Assembly: GCF_028858725.1 (NCBI RefSeq)
Contig: NC_084761.1
Location: 36,939,001 to 37,003,000 of the forward strand
Direction: 5' to 3'
DNA from: Colius striatus
Taxonomy: Eukaryota; Chordata; Aves; Coliiformes; Coliidae
DNA: 64,000 bases
In this document: positions 28,601-43,600 of the stretch, in pieces
How the letters are laid out: each line of letters begins with the position of its first letter
Numbering within the stretch: position 1 is the stretch's first letter
Made by a program: the position numbers and the translations under genes
The notes under the pieces: generated by a model
Told to the model about the DNA's origin: nothing
The model's database searches: none
The model's input: the letters and a program-made list of their open reading frames with translations, nothing else

Positions 28601-31600
28601 AGAATTTTTATATTTAAAAAAATAACAGTAGACAGACTAAAAGTTCATGCTGAAGATCAGGATTCTTAATATATTTTACAAGTACATGTAGCATAGCCGT
28701 CTCATGTCCCTTAGATCAATCCAAGTCTTCAAATTATTTAATTTTAGAGTAAAATAATATTAAACTGCACTGCTGAAAACATCATGGAAAATTTACATGT
28801 TCACAAAGCAATATCTCACAAATTGCCATCTTATATCTCTTCTTCCTAGAGAAGGGGCTTTCTAAAAGGTCTTTCTTTGGATAAGAAGGAAACTCTATTA
28901 ATGAGGCAAGTATCTGAATGTCATAGAATCATAGAATTGTAGGGGTTGGGAGGGACCTTTAGAGATCATCTAGTCCAACCCCCCTGCAGAAGCAGGTTCA
29001 TCTAGATCAGGTCTTGAAAAGCTCCAGGGAAGGAGACTCCACACCCTCCCTGGGCAGCCCGTTACAGGGCTCCATCACCCTCACAGTGAAATAGTTTTTT
29101 CTTACATTTAAATGGAACTTTGTGTTCCAGCTTCATCCCATTACCCCTTGTCCTGTTGCTAGATACCATTGAAAAAAGGGATGTCCCAACTTCCTGACAT
29201 CGACCATTTAGATATTTGTAAATATTATGAGATTCCCTCCTCAGGCTCCTCTTCTCTAGACTAAACAGTCCCAATTCCTGCAGCCTTTCCTCATAAGGAA
29301 GATGCTGCAGTCCCCTGATCATTTAGTGGCTCTGCTCTGGACTCTCTCCAGAAGTTCTCTGTCCTTCTTGAGCTGGGGAGCCCAGAACTGGACACAGTAC
29401 TCCCTGTACTTGAAGACCAAATAAAACCTCAGGCAATTTAAATAATCAGTTTTAAATATATTGGTAAATCTTACTGCTGTTGTCCTAGCAGAACACTTTC
29501 ACAATAAAGCATCAGCCCAGCAATTACATGTACAAGTCATCTCCATAGACTGCCAAAAGAGTGTTAATATACTCAAGCGTTGAGCCCCAAGTTCTTCAGC
29601 AATAAAAATTACTTCATGTTAAATTCTTCTGAGCACTATTAGCTCAACTTTCTCAAGATCATTTACTTGTTTTAGCTGCTTTACTCTTCTCAGTGAATGC
29701 AAAATTTATATCCATCTTTTCACAGCAAAAATGGAACTGTGACCACCTAATTTTCTCAAACATCGAGATGAAAAAGAAACTGAAAGTGCATAAAGCTGGG
29801 GAGGGATTTTTTTTGTAAAAATGAAGTAAGCACAGAAACAAATACAGCAAAAGTTATTTCCTTTTTGCAATTTCCTACACTCACCTGTTAAGTAGAGTGC
29901 AAAAGATATAAACCTATGGTAACGAATTAGGAATTGAAGTTGTTCTCTTCTCTGAACAAATGTAGCAAAGTAATCAGCTACAGTCTCTCCATAAAAGAAG
30001 TAGTTGACACACAACAAAAAGTACCTACAACACAGAAGAGTAAGTGGTTATTTTAACAAGATAATATATATTGTCATTACAGAATCACCAAATCTTAAGG
30101 GTTGGAAGAGACCTTGAAAGATCATCTAGTCCAACCTCCCTGCCAGAGCAGGACCACCTAGAGTAGGTCACACAGGAACTTGTCCAAAATTCTTAAAAAA
30201 TAAGACAGAAAAAAATTACACACACAAAAGGAAAACCAGAAGGGTAGAAAAGACACATGATGAAAATAAAATTGAAGTATAAGTCTAGTCTTATTACATC
30301 TGCCTCACTATCTCCTCTGACAAGCCAATTTCTGTAACTTATTTCTTCTAAAGCAAATGCACTAGAAAAATAAGTACATTGTGCAAGATGCAGTTGGAAA
30401 ATTAATTGAATTCTTAGCTACAGTATTGAACACTCCAAACCTAGGCAAGTCTTTTTCAGATGTTCTAAAAGTACAGAGCAAGTGTCCACTGTCTTCGATA
30501 CTGACACAAGCCATTCTTCATGTTCTTTTCCTGTGTCCTAATTAGGGTAGCTTGGAATTTCAGCCCTACAAACAGGATAATGGTACTGGCATAATGAATC
30601 CTCTGACAGTGAATTTCACATGGGGTTTAAGGACCTGAATGTAACTATATCCTTGCCATGTAGCCTGAAGATTTTTGTCCGAAAGAATTACTGCTGCATT
30701 TCCTGCTCCACTCTACAATGCCCTTTAACTTTCTTGACCGATTAGTAATCTTACAGCGTTAAATCCACCAGTTAACTAGTAAATGTAGCTTTTGCGACAA
30801 GTTTTTCAAAACAATTTTGTGGGAGTATGTTCACGCACAAGGTTCAACTGAGGTGACTTCCCCAGTCCTATCCAGCCCTATATAATCTGGATATTGCCAC
30901 ATGTACCTGGGATTTGCCAGAAAAATTCTCATCTTTGGCTATGAGATCTCCCAACACTATATTTATGCAGTTCTGTGATTAAGTGAACAATTGGAAAGGA
31001 TTTAAACTGTGTATGTTATTATTGAAATTCTCTGTATATGCATGTGAAGAGGAGCCATTAAGGTACATGTTTTACTTATTTCTTATGCAAAGTTAAGACC
31101 TCTCCCCACTCCCACAAAAAAGCCCAGAAAAATCAAAGCAGTTCAGGTAATCAAGTGATTATTTGACTATGTTCAATTTTAGGTAGTTTACTGCCCTGGT
31201 TTCATCTGGGACAGAGTTAATTTTCTTCCTAGTAGCTGGTACAGGGCTGTGTTTTGCATTTAGTATAGAACAATGTTGATAACACACCAATGTTTTAAGT
31301 TGTTGCTAAGCTGTATTTATACTAAGTCAAGGATTTTTTTATTTTCTCACGCCCTGTCAGCAGAGGCTGGAGGGGCACGTGAAGTTGAGTGGGGACACAA
31401 CTAGGACAGCTGTTACCCAAACTGGCCAAAGGGAGAGTCCATACCATAGAACATCATGCCTAGTATAGAAACTGAGTGGAGCTGACCCAGAGGGGTGGAT
31501 TGCTGCTCAGCCATCAGTCAGCAGACGGCACTAGGCATCACTTGTCTGTCTTGGAATTTATTTCACTGGCTTGTTATTTTCTTTTTCATTACAATTACTA

Positions 31601-34600
31601 TTATTCTTAAATATTTTTTTAAAATTTCCATGACCAAACTGTTCTTATCTCAACCCACAAGTTTTACTTGTTTTCAGTTCTTCTCTCCATTCCACTAAGG
31701 GTGGGGTGAAGAAGTGAGTAAGTGGCTGCATGGTGCTTAGTTGCCAGCAGGGGTTAAACCATGACACTAGACACGCTCAATTCTGATTTAAAGCATACAT
31801 GCATTTGTACATATTTATAATAGGGAAAAAAAATAGAAGCAGTGAAAGGTCAACTGACTTGTCCAAGTTTATAGGCAAAAGACAGCTACAGAATCCTGTT
31901 TTAGAGACAGATATCATGTTTTATGTCTGCACGTGACCTACAAAGCCATCAATCCATCATCAAAGGATATGAAGATAAAGTTTCACACCCCTACTTACCG
32001 ACATTCTTGCTTGCTACTCACCAGCTAAGGGATCTAAACCATAGTAACTCATATGAATGGTAGACTCTGTAACCTATAGTAATGATTTCATGGTAACACT
32101 TCACTTGGATGCTTAGAACCTAAAATAAGAAAGAATAAAAAAATACGTAAATATGCTGCAGCTGTTTCTTAAAGGCAGTAAGTAGCACTGCAACCTGCAT
32201 TAAGGGCAGAAATTCTGAATTTTCTGCAAGTCCAAGGAAAACTAAGGATCCATTTAAAATGCCGCAAAAAACCTCAAAACTACTAAGTATGCTGAGAAAA
32301 AAACCCCACATTGGGCTAGCTACAAGAACACACATGTGAAACAAGGAAAAGCTCTCGAATTTTCTTCATTAAAACAATTCAGCAGCAGCAGATCAAAAAT
32401 ACTTTCTGTAAAGAAGGGTCCTCTATTTCTTTTGGCTAAATTTTATCTTGAAATTTAGTTTAAGAAATATTTTCCAGTAGAGAAAACTAGCTGTGCAACT
32501 CAACTTGGACACACGGGTCTTCTACTTGCAAGCATCTCATTAAGGGCAATTAACATTGATGATTAGAACCAAAGCTTGTCTAACTAAAGTCTGAATGTCA
32601 CACCCTCCATAGTCTTCATTTTGTCTTGCTGATCTCATTATTTCAGTGCTTGCCCATGCCAGTCTGGTAGTACGTTTTGCAGTCTTTGGGCTCCAAAGGA
32701 GACTGACATTTTTGTTTAGTTCAGTCACCAAGCAGATCATCCTACCCAGATATAAAATATGACAAACACAGGTCATCAAGAACCCTGTGCAGAGGCAAGG
32801 GTAAGAATCTATGTGAACGCTGGCTTTGCAATATTCTTTTACCACTTGCGTTAATGAATAAATTTAATCTTGTCTAATGTGTAAACAGTTTAAAACAGCC
32901 CTACATCACTTCAGTGAGTTCAGTTTTGAAGGTCCCCTACCTCACGTTTTTTCTTCACCTCAGTCTACATAAAACTTAAGTGCTATACAGAATAGCAACA
33001 GGAAAGGATTGCATCTTACTGTAGAAAATAACACTGGAATCAAAAGGCATGGAAGAATAATACTTTAGTAGAAGGCAAACATAAAACATGCCTTTCAACT
33101 TTTTAGAGCAGTCTCAAAGCTTGTCCTCCAAACTTTACTGTCTTACCCTTCCTATACATCTCTGGATATTTTTAGTCTCAGTATTAAAGAAAATCCTCCA
33201 ACAATGAAATAGTGAATTACTAGTTTGTTATGTCATTCACCTGAAAAAAGAAAAAAGGAAAATATAAGACAGACTTATTCAGATGTAGAGACTGCAATGT
33301 AGACCATAATACCAGTGAAAAACCATTCTAGTCTTAAGACAATACAGGGGAACAAAAGGTAGCTTATAACCTTTGGAAGAAGGAGCAGGCAACTCAAGAG
33401 GACTACAAGGATGTTGTGAGGTTATGCAGAGAGAAAATTAGAAGGGCCAAAGCCCGCCTATAACTTAATCTGGCTACCAACATAAGAGAAATTAAAAAAT
33501 ACAACAAAAGGAGGGCTGAGGAGAATCTCCATCCTTTACTGGATGTGGCAGGAAACAGCGGAAAAGGATGAAGAAAATGATGAGGTACTTAATACCTTCT
33601 TTGCCTCAGTCTTTAATAGTAAGAGCAGCTGTTTCCCAGCTATCCTGCCCCCTCAAGACAGGACCAGGGAGCAGAATGATGCCCCCCATAATTACACATA
33701 CAAGTCTATGGGGCAGATTGAGCACATCCTCAGTCAGTTTGCAGGTGATAGAAAGCTGAGTGGGAGTGTTGATTTGCATGAGGGCAGGAAGGCACTACAG
33801 AGTGATCTGGATGGGCTGGATCAACGGGCCAAGTCCAACTGTATAAAGTTCAACAAGACCAAGTGCTACAGACTTGAGGAAGAGTTGCTGGAAAGCTGTC
33901 AGGCAGAAGAGGTCATAGGGGTGTTGGTCAACAGCTGGCAGATCATGAGCTAGCAGTGTGCCCAGGTGTCTAAGAGGACCAACAGCATCCTGGCTTGTGT
34001 CAGTCCCACCAGGACTAGGGAAGTGAGCATCCCTCTGTACTGGGCACTAGTACAACCCAAATGAATCTATGAATAGGCATTTTACAGAAAGCCATGAGAA
34101 AAGTAAAAGCACATTTTGACAGTTGAATAAACTTAGAATGAAAAATCAAAGCAGTTACCCAGAAGACAATTTCAAAGTTTTAGAAGCCACATCCCTCCCT
34201 GTTACTTTCCATGAATGGGAAAGATAGGTAATCTTTACTGCAATAAAAATATCAGCAATAAAAATGCTTGAAAGAAGCAGTAAAGACTGACTGGTTATGC
34301 AAGGTGTATGTTTTTTGGTTTGGTTTTTTTTTTTTTCATTTCACAACCTAAAAATGCACTTTACCTCTTTACCTTGGCAAGGGATTTAGCTCCATTCTAC
34401 AGATAAACCCAAGACCACAAGGCAACTGCACAGAGAAGTAGGGAATTAATGAAGCATACCTGAGGATAGCCTCTCAGTGCTGGTCACAGGGAGCAGACTA
34501 GAGCTGCCTGCTTTCTTCAGCCTTCAAAAATGAAACCCTCATGTTTCGGGGTTTTTTGGGGGAGTTCGGTGGGTCTTTTTTGCTTATTGTTTTTTTAAAC

Positions 34601-37600
34601 AAACACCAAGAAATATTAACCGTAGGTGATAGGAACCAGACAAAAAAATGGATTACAGAATTTTAGTAAACTTACAAATCAATAATGGTTCAACTTCTAA
34701 TGAGTTACTCTAATTCCTACATTAAAAAAAAATAATAGCAGTATCCAAGAAGTCCTTAATGTATGAGGCTCAGTTATGAATGTCTAATGTTTTTCAAAAG
34801 TATTTACATTTGCACTAATAAGAGACAAATTGTTTATGCAGTTTGCTTCCAGCTGTCCTAGACATAATGAACAAAGAGATCAAGCAACTCTTGCATGGCA
34901 CAATGTATTTAAACAAACTTACCAGAAGCATCAGCATAAATGATCCTAGGTATATGATGAGAAAAAACACAGAAATCATAGCTAGTGTGAGAATTCCACG
35001 AATCCACCAGTTTTTCCATCTATATTAAAAAAGAGGGAATAAAAAGCAAGCAGTTATAAATGAAACAAAATGCCACTTCCTTTACTAACTAGAGACTGAA
35101 GTGTATTAGAAAGAGTGGAAGTTACAGAAATTTTTGTGCTTAATAAAGCACACAGCAAGAAACACAGAATTAACCAACTATCCAATTAAACAGGATACAC
35201 AGTAAAACAAGTTAGCCACCTTTCTTCCTCTCCCATGCTGCCAAACATCATTTGCAATTGAATGGTTCAACTTCATTTCACAGCTGAGAAAAAGCATCAC
35301 ATGATCAACAAGACTGATGAGGGCCCAGTCACATAAATGCTTATATGTGAAAGAAAGGCTGGTAGGTAAAAAGCATAGAACTATTTGAGTAAGGGGGGGG
35401 GGGGGGGGGGGGGGAGGAATCAAACAAAACCCAAACTATTAGCAAATTTCCATGGTGGCAAAGTAACTATTTTGCCAGGTAGAGGGTTGTCTACTGGAAG
35501 CAGGCCTGTGCTCTTTGGAGCACTAGAACCAGGACAGGAAAACATGTGACAGTGACTGGTGATGAGTCAAATTAGCTGTACTTTTTTGCCCTTGTAAACT
35601 TTTGCATCTGCTTGTGATTACCTAAGGAAAGCAGAATATAAATTCTTGCTATAATCGACTTATTTAGGTTGGAAAAGACCTTTAAGACAGAGTTCAACTC
35701 TTAACCTAATACTGTCAAGTCCACCACTAAACCATGTCTCGAAGCATCACAACTACACATCTTCTAAACATCTCCAGGGGTGATGGCACAACCACTTCTC
35801 TGGACAACTTCTTCCAGAGCTTGACAATCCTTTCACTGAAGAGGTTTTTCCTAATATCCAATCGAAACGTCCTCTGGTGCAACCGCTTCCTCTTGTCCTA
35901 CCACTTGTTGCTTGGGAGAAGAGATCAATCTCCACCTCACTACAACCTCCTTTCAGATTCTTGTAGAAAGTAATAAATTCTCCTTTTCTGCAGGCTAAAC
36001 AATCCCAGCTCCCTCAGCTGCTCCTCACAGAGCTTGTGCTCTAGACCCTTCACGAGCTTCATTTCTCTTTGGATGTGCTTCCAGCATCTCAGAGTCTTAT
36101 AGGAAGTGACTGAAAACTGAACACAGTACTCAAGGTGTAGAATGATTTATTTCAAAACAGAAAAGTTATTAAAAAATGAAAAAAAGCCCAAACAACTGGG
36201 AAACCTTTTAACAGTTTTGATTTTTGCGGTTTTTTTTTTGGGCAATTCCTAGAGTAACCAAAGTGTTTCCCACATCCCCCATACACTCTGTCCACAAAGG
36301 CCAGTATCAGGAAAAACTAAAACCACCATTCCTAAAAAAAAAAAAATCCACAAAAAAAAAAAAAAAAAAAAATCAAAAAACCCTAATCCCACACTCCATT
36401 CTGTATTGAAAATGTTTCTAGTTACCAATAGTCCGTGTTTTGTTGTTTATATTACTACTTATAAAAAATTTCATCCTCTTCTCCCTGAATTTTTCCCTTC
36501 AAGAATTTTGCCTCTAAAAGCACACTTGAACCAACAAGTCACAAGTTACTGCTACATACAGAAAATTGTACTACAGCTTAAGGAAATTCTTTCTAATGCT
36601 TTGCTTTGTACCTGTCTTCTGTTCTGTTGCTGCATCAAGAGATACACCTGATTCAGAAGACACTGTTAGTTTTGCATCATACTCCATATTTAATATCAAC
36701 TTCAACTAAGTTGATTTGATTTTCAAACATGTTCAATTGCCAATTCATCAGCAGGTTAATGGCATCTAAAGTCACTAATTGGATTTGTCTTCAGTATTAG
36801 AACAAAAGCACAATTATCTTTATTACAACAGATGCTCTATGATGTGGGCTATAGAACAAGAGCTCGCTCCTAGAGGCAACTCTTCAGAAGAATTCAATTT
36901 CTCTTAGAAGCACATTAAAATATCACATAGCATCTTGAAAGTGTTGACAAGCGCAGCTCTAGAAAGACAGCTTCAGAAAAACAAGTTCCAGAATCTACAA
37001 AGCCACCTAACAACTTTATTATATCCTAACTCTCCACTGGAAAGTTATGGATACTATTTCCTCTAAAGGCCAAATGCTAGGAGAAATAATATTTCTGAGA
37101 GTTACAGTGCAACTCATTCATGTTGTGCATCATGCCAACAGCTCTGGTAGGACTGCTAGTTACTAAACTAGTGGGTAATTCTGAATCTACCATTCCAAGA
37201 GCACCAAGTATTTAATTAATTGAATTAAAACACCTTTATACAAACACTCCAATAAAGGATTTTAAGTGTATGAAACAGGAAAGGTTTCTCCTGTGCCTCT
37301 TAGTTGCAGGCTTTGAGGTACTGCTATGTAAACAGCCTTTGGAACAAGCCTGATTTGGAGACCTACAACTTCCATAACGTTTCAAAATGCAATAGAACTG
37401 AAAGTGATATGAACTAGATACCGTTTGCAGTATAATGGCAGTCGAGAATATAATTTTCTGCTTGCATCTGGTGCAGTTTAGAAACATGCTTTTTGAAACC
37501 TGGGCACAATACATTTGTTTATAGCTCCTAAGCATCAAATAGAAAGACACAAGAGTTAGAAAAGAAGTAAATAAAAAAAAAAGTAGCTTCGCACTGCTAT

Positions 37601-40600
37601 TGGAAATGCCTACTGAAGATCAGGTTTTTTAACAAGGACTAGGGAGTTTTTAATCATAGTCTGGATTGGAGATCCTTCTTCTGGCTCTTGCAAGACCTAA
37701 GTTGCATCTAAAATATACATTGTATGTTGCTTGGTTTGTTACATTGAGTATAGGGTATATATGATACATTCATTTTACTAAGTAGTTTTTTGGTAAGCAA
37801 GCTAAATGCTCTTTCATTGCATTAGTGAAAAAAACCCAAATGTAATGCAAACTGACACCTCCAAAAGTGTGTGGCTTATTTAGTGTTGGAAAGGGACTGT
37901 ATAAAAAGATTATACTGGGAAACTAGCATTCATAAATATGCAGGTCCCCACAGTGATCTATCTACACACACATCCCCCCCACCCCACACACATTTGCTAG
38001 CCCTTAAGCTCTTGCGAACTGGAGTTGGAGGTGTAAACCTAGGTTTGAAAAGAGACAGCAGGAAAAAAACACCATTTTTTAACAGATTAAAATAAAAGCT
38101 ATGTTATATTTAATTGCGAAGAAAAACATCTAGAAATGGAATGCTGTCACAAAAAAGCCAGCAAAGCCCAGCCAGAGACTTTACATTTCTTCTCTTTTGA
38201 TTTATACATAAACACTACTTCCTCTTAACTTTGGATGCAGGAAATCAGTTTATTACAACTCCTAGAAATAGTTATTCTAGATATCGGTTCCAATGACTAT
38301 TCTTCAGCCTATTCTATTGCAATACTCAGATTGAGCAATGGCAGACATTTGTATAAGCTGCAGCTAAACATTGCAGCGGCTTACTTAAAATGCTTGCAAT
38401 GGGCAATCTTCAGTGTAATACGTTTTGCATACGCCTGAAGGGACTATCCAAGCATACGTAAATAATAGTATCCAGTAAAAATTTATCCTTGAAATTTAAA
38501 GCGTATCATGAAATTTAAAACTGCAGTAAAATATGTAAGAATTAAAGCTGCAACAAAATCTATAAGAATTTCAGCCAGCAGCTATTACACTTGAGAGATG
38601 TTTGTTTTACTACACCTGGTTGACAAGCCTGACAAAGCCCTTTTGAGGATTTCTGGAGTGCTGTCTGTTGGTGGAGTAACATCTGAATCGCTTCCAAGAT
38701 CCAACTCGACAAGTCTTTCTTCCAAATCCACTTCCTTTAAAAAAAAAGAAAAAAGAAAACCAAAACCACACAAGATGATCAGTTATTATGTCAGAAAACA
38801 GTATTCACAGTCATGCATATTACTTTAGGTAGAGATAATATTGCTTTACAGTTACCTTCTAAAAAGACAATAATGGTGTACTTGTGAAACCGTAGACATT
38901 GTAGGTGCCAAGCTTATTCCCATAAATGTTTATAAGACCACCAGTACTTGGAAGTTGTGACATTACCTGCTGTGCTCAAGAAACTTCAAATTCTATGCAC
39001 TTTTTCAACACACATAAGGATATATGTTTTCAGAAATACTAGAGCCAACACAGAGTCCATGAGTTCACAGAGATCCCTAAAAGTCTAATGCATTCTGTTA
39101 CCTGTATGTCTTTCCTTTATAGAATAAGGAGAAGGGTCTTCTGGTGGTATATTGTCACATGAAGGAAAAAAAAGGAAATAGAATGCATGAACAAACAGCC
39201 TCTTCATACAATGAAAAGAGGCTGTTATCACAGTCTTATACATACATATGCTAAGGCTTGAAAAGAATGATCCAAAACCAAACTGAAGTGACTAAGTGTC
39301 CTGTAAACAGAGTATTATTCAACACAGTTTCTTGCATGATTCCAACACTACAGTGATTTCTTCAGTATTCACTAATGAACACTCAGAAGCACATCACCTA
39401 AACAGAGCGTGTGTTTAACCCAAATGCAAAATAGGCAGCAAATTGTCACCAATGGTCTGAATAGACTGTCAAAAATATTTTCCCATCACTTCAAGTCCCT
39501 GGTGATGATGATTTACTTCTCTCATCCTAACATTACAAACACCATGAGTCCAGGGAGTCAGAAATCTATACTTGACCCTGGCAAAGCAGTAAGGCAAGGA
39601 GTTGATGCTCAGTGTCTGGCCCCTGAACTTCCTCCTGACCTTCTTGACTTACCTCACTTCTTTACAATTCCAACCCTGCTGCCTCAGGTTCATCAGATCT
39701 TAACAGCTCTGGGGACTTTCAAGTGGCTGAGCTTGAAGACTTTTTTTCACCACCACTACACTGCTATTTCTCAGTCTCTCTCTCCTTTCAACCAACTCAT
39801 CACAGATTTCGGTTCTTTCTCCATATTGTAGTCCCATGAAAAGACTGCTGTCTTACTTCTCCTTAATAATATTGTTTTCTTCGCTTTTTTTCTGAGTATC
39901 TTTAGCATTTTGAAAGACTGGAGAAGTATAGCTTCCCTCTCACTTCTCCATGACACACCACAGAATGAAGGCACCCTACAATGCTAGCCATCATGTGGCT
40001 CCTCTGTTGATAGGCTATCACCTTGTCCTTTCAATCCATTGGCCTTTTCCAGGAAATTATTCTCAGTGACTGACCTCTGATAACACCAGTGGTGCAGAAG
40101 ATAAGGCTTTTCAAGCCCCACCTTTCAAAGCAAAGGCTCAAGCCCGCACCGCCGAAAGGCTGCGGGAAGGGGCATAGGTGGGGGGTGTGTCAGGCGTCTG
40201 GGAGCTGTCCAAGGTTCTGTGTCCACTGCGCTGCAAACTGGTCTCTCACCTCGACCCTACCCAGGCCTGAGCCACTGCCCGTGATGCTCACTCCAGGGAC
40301 AGCAGCCCTAGGGAAATACTGTCCTTTCTATTTTAAAATTGCTTCTATCTTTATGGAAACCAAGACCATGAGCTCATGCTATTCACATGCACAAAAGGTA
40401 ACAAAAGGAAGAGTAATTCTACTTTTTAACATGTTAGGCCTGGGTTTTTCTCATTCACTCACATGTCCAAAATTAAATTCTTGAATGAACTTTACATAAT
40501 TTACTCCTTTGAAAATCTTGCAAAACTCCAGGCTTTTCCTATTCCTTGAAACCCCTCAGCTGAATAATTATTAGACAGACATTGTCTATAATTAATACAG

Positions 40601-43600
40601 GCAAAAAGAGCAAATACTCTAACTGTGGTCCAGATTTTGGCAAGTCTATAGAACACCTGAAAAAAGTGCGTAAATAAATAAAAAAATAGAGTGCTTGCAA
40701 TCTTGTTATTCAGAAATGTTTCTCATAGTCTTGTACTGTAGCTTAGGAAATCAACTATAGATGCAATGGTGGATGGGAGGATGACACACTAACGTTACAT
40801 TCCAAGTCTCTCCCAAAGCCACGTTACAACTCCTGTCACCTGCATTGGAATGCTGCAAGCTAATCTGTACAATTCTATAGGACACTACTCAGTGTCCAGG
40901 TAATATGCCGTAATCCTGGACCTAAGACCCCGACTTAGTGTCTTTAATATTCATCCCTGCTTGCATATGGCAGAGACATTCTCTCTTTTAAGCACTCAGA
41001 ACTAAGAACATCCCCAAACTATTTTGTTATGGTTTTGATACTGCATAAAACATTGCTATGCTCAACCAGTGTTTAAGCATTTTGTAAAAATTAAATTTAA
41101 AATCTGATATTTAACATACAACTAAGTTATGCATCTCATTAGAATCAAGGTTTTAGATAAGCTGTTTCAAACAACTGAATTCACAGGTGTATGGCCTTTT
41201 TCAGAGTATCTCAACACCTTGATAAAGGAGTCTGTTTATCTGATGTGTTTTTCAGTAGCTCATGCTCCATAGTGCTGCTCCTGGGAGCCTGACTTGTGCA
41301 AGCTGCAAGTTGCGTAGAACTTGGTGCATTTGGCCATTTTTTAGCTTTACATTGCTACAATAACCAGTGGGAGACAAACCAACGACTATCTTCTACTTCC
41401 CTTTGTAACATACCTCAAAAAATTACTTTGAATATTTTCCAATTAATTGCTATAATAGCCACAATCAGTTCCTGAATAAGGCATTTAATTTGCAAAGTCA
41501 GAAGCCAAAGAGGAAGCTGTTTGAGAAAAGATAGTTTATTATCTTTTGCATGATGAAGTGCTTAGAGAAACCTGTCACTGGTGGAGAAGTCCTTCATACT
41601 TTTTATTTTCTTAATTATTTTACATGACTGGTTATAAATATTCTAGTTTATAACCATGAATAACAGCAACCATTATGGAAGGAAACACTGAGATTTTCAC
41701 TATTAAAACCCTAAAAAAGACAATGAAAAGAATCATGAGTTGTGGTACTTCAGCTTGACCTTGTAGAAGCAGTTTTGAGGTTCAGCATAAAATCAGACAA
41801 TCTTTCCTTTTCCTGAATTTCAGGTTTCAGATTTGGCCAAGCTGAACACACAGTAATAAAAGGACCTGTGGGGGGTATTAACTGAAATGCCATGGGTTTC
41901 ATACAGTGAGCAGGCATGTACAAGATTTTCAAATGTTAATTGAAAACAGCAGCAGAAGTCGTACTGTCCTAAGCAGCTAAGACACCTTTTAACCCTAACT
42001 TCAAATTAAATGTTTGATGCAAGGTGTTTTCATTTTTTTCTAGACCTCTCAAACTGCAATTGACGGGGCCTTTTACACACAGAACACACTTTAATCCTGT
42101 CTCCTTGATTCACGTCCAAAGTGTCTGTAATGTATAGATGTTGCAATGAAGTTGTTACCTTGTTTCTCTTCATTGAAGGTGCATGCTCCTTCAAGAAAAC
42201 CTATCAGCTCATAGAATACAAGTCCAACAACATTGAGATGATGCAGGCCTAACAAGTACAGTAAAGTAGGAAAATATGACAGGTTTTGACACACTACAAA
42301 CAACTCAGTGCACAATAAACATGCCTATCTGACATACTATGAGTGCTCATCGGCTTTCATCATTTCCAAAGCACCCCAAGACAAGAGTTTATTTAGTTGT
42401 AAGGGTTTGGGGTTTTTAAATTTTGGTGTTTTTAAAGATAAGACTTTAATCTTTAAGTTAAATCTTCTGCACAAGATCTCAAATACTTGAGTTCCTTGAG
42501 TTCCTTGAGGAGGAACTCAAACAGCCAAGAGCCTGAGCCTCCCTAACAGGAGCTCAAAATACGTGACATCTTGCAACACATTAAGCTTCCATGTGGATTC
42601 CATCTTACTGGCTACTTCACAACAGCTACCAAAATACAGCCATATGTCATGCAGAAAAACACAGACATGTCAACCTTTCATCATCTAAAAGTACAAACAC
42701 GTTTGAACTGCTGTTTTGTATCACACATCCTCCACTACAATTAACGTGTGCCGAGTGAACAATGCACAAGAATTATTTGAGTTACAAAGGCACTTGCAAT
42801 GTTTTACTTGTATTTTTTCCAGGATTCAATAAGGAAAAGCAGAGTATAGCCAGCAAGTACATAGACAGCAAATATGTTTTTCTTGGACAATGCAGCATCT
42901 ATGTAAAGAGCAATTAAAAAATTAAGGCATTTTCCAACAGCTTGTGTGAAGTTACAAAGCAAAATAACTTAATTGTTATTTTACCTGCCTAAGAGTTACT
43001 TTAAGTAACTTTTCTCTTCCAGCTTTGACCTTTTTGCAGTCTCTCTCATAGGTTTTACACTGAAGTCAATAGATCAGTTAGACCACATTATAGCATATTC
43101 AATTAGATGCACCTTGATACTTTCCTCTGAAGTTAAGATATCAAAGTGTCAGAAGATCCTGGATAACGTAACCTTTTTTCCGAACTGGTAAAGCCTGACA
43201 TATGCAGAAGCACAACCAAAAGAGCTGCATACATCAAATTAAAAGACTGAAACCTACAGATCCTTTCCTATCTGTATTAGTATTAATTCACTACCACTTT
43301 CAAGAAAGCAGAGGTTTGGAAGTAGTCTGTATTATTACAGCCATGCTTGTAGCAGACAGCATAGAGGTCAGACTTCTCTATGTAAATTAAACAGATTTGT
43401 TCTCTGGATGTTCCAAAAGACATAAGTCAAATGAAGTAAATAAATGATCAATAGTCATACTGTCATCAGGGATTTCATTTACCTCCAAGCTGGTTTGGGC
43501 GGTTTGGAGCATCAAAGATCCAAGTCCCAAACCCAGCTTCACACATCTCAGCGGTTTAAGTAGCAATGGATTCCCTGTAAGGGCTGTCTAATGAAACACA

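Larger units (their letters stand above)
30025..32021 (-). other. CDS1: CDS1 intron 4 (2.0 kb)
   Basis: GTGAGT...AG. Contains a solo LTR and a short CR1 tail, so more than a third of it is transposon-derived. Confidence 0.92.
35020..38615 (-). other. CDS1: CDS1 intron 2 (3.6 kb)
   Basis: GTGTAG...AG. Contains the old CR1 fragment, the G22 run and the poly-A pair; the rest is unique AT-rich sequence. Confidence 0.92.

Noticed and set aside
33543-33953. 136-codon ORF as a host gene
   Set aside because: It is a piece of a dead CR1 ORF2 ([14 protein letters not shown] and reverse-transcriptase-tail sequence).
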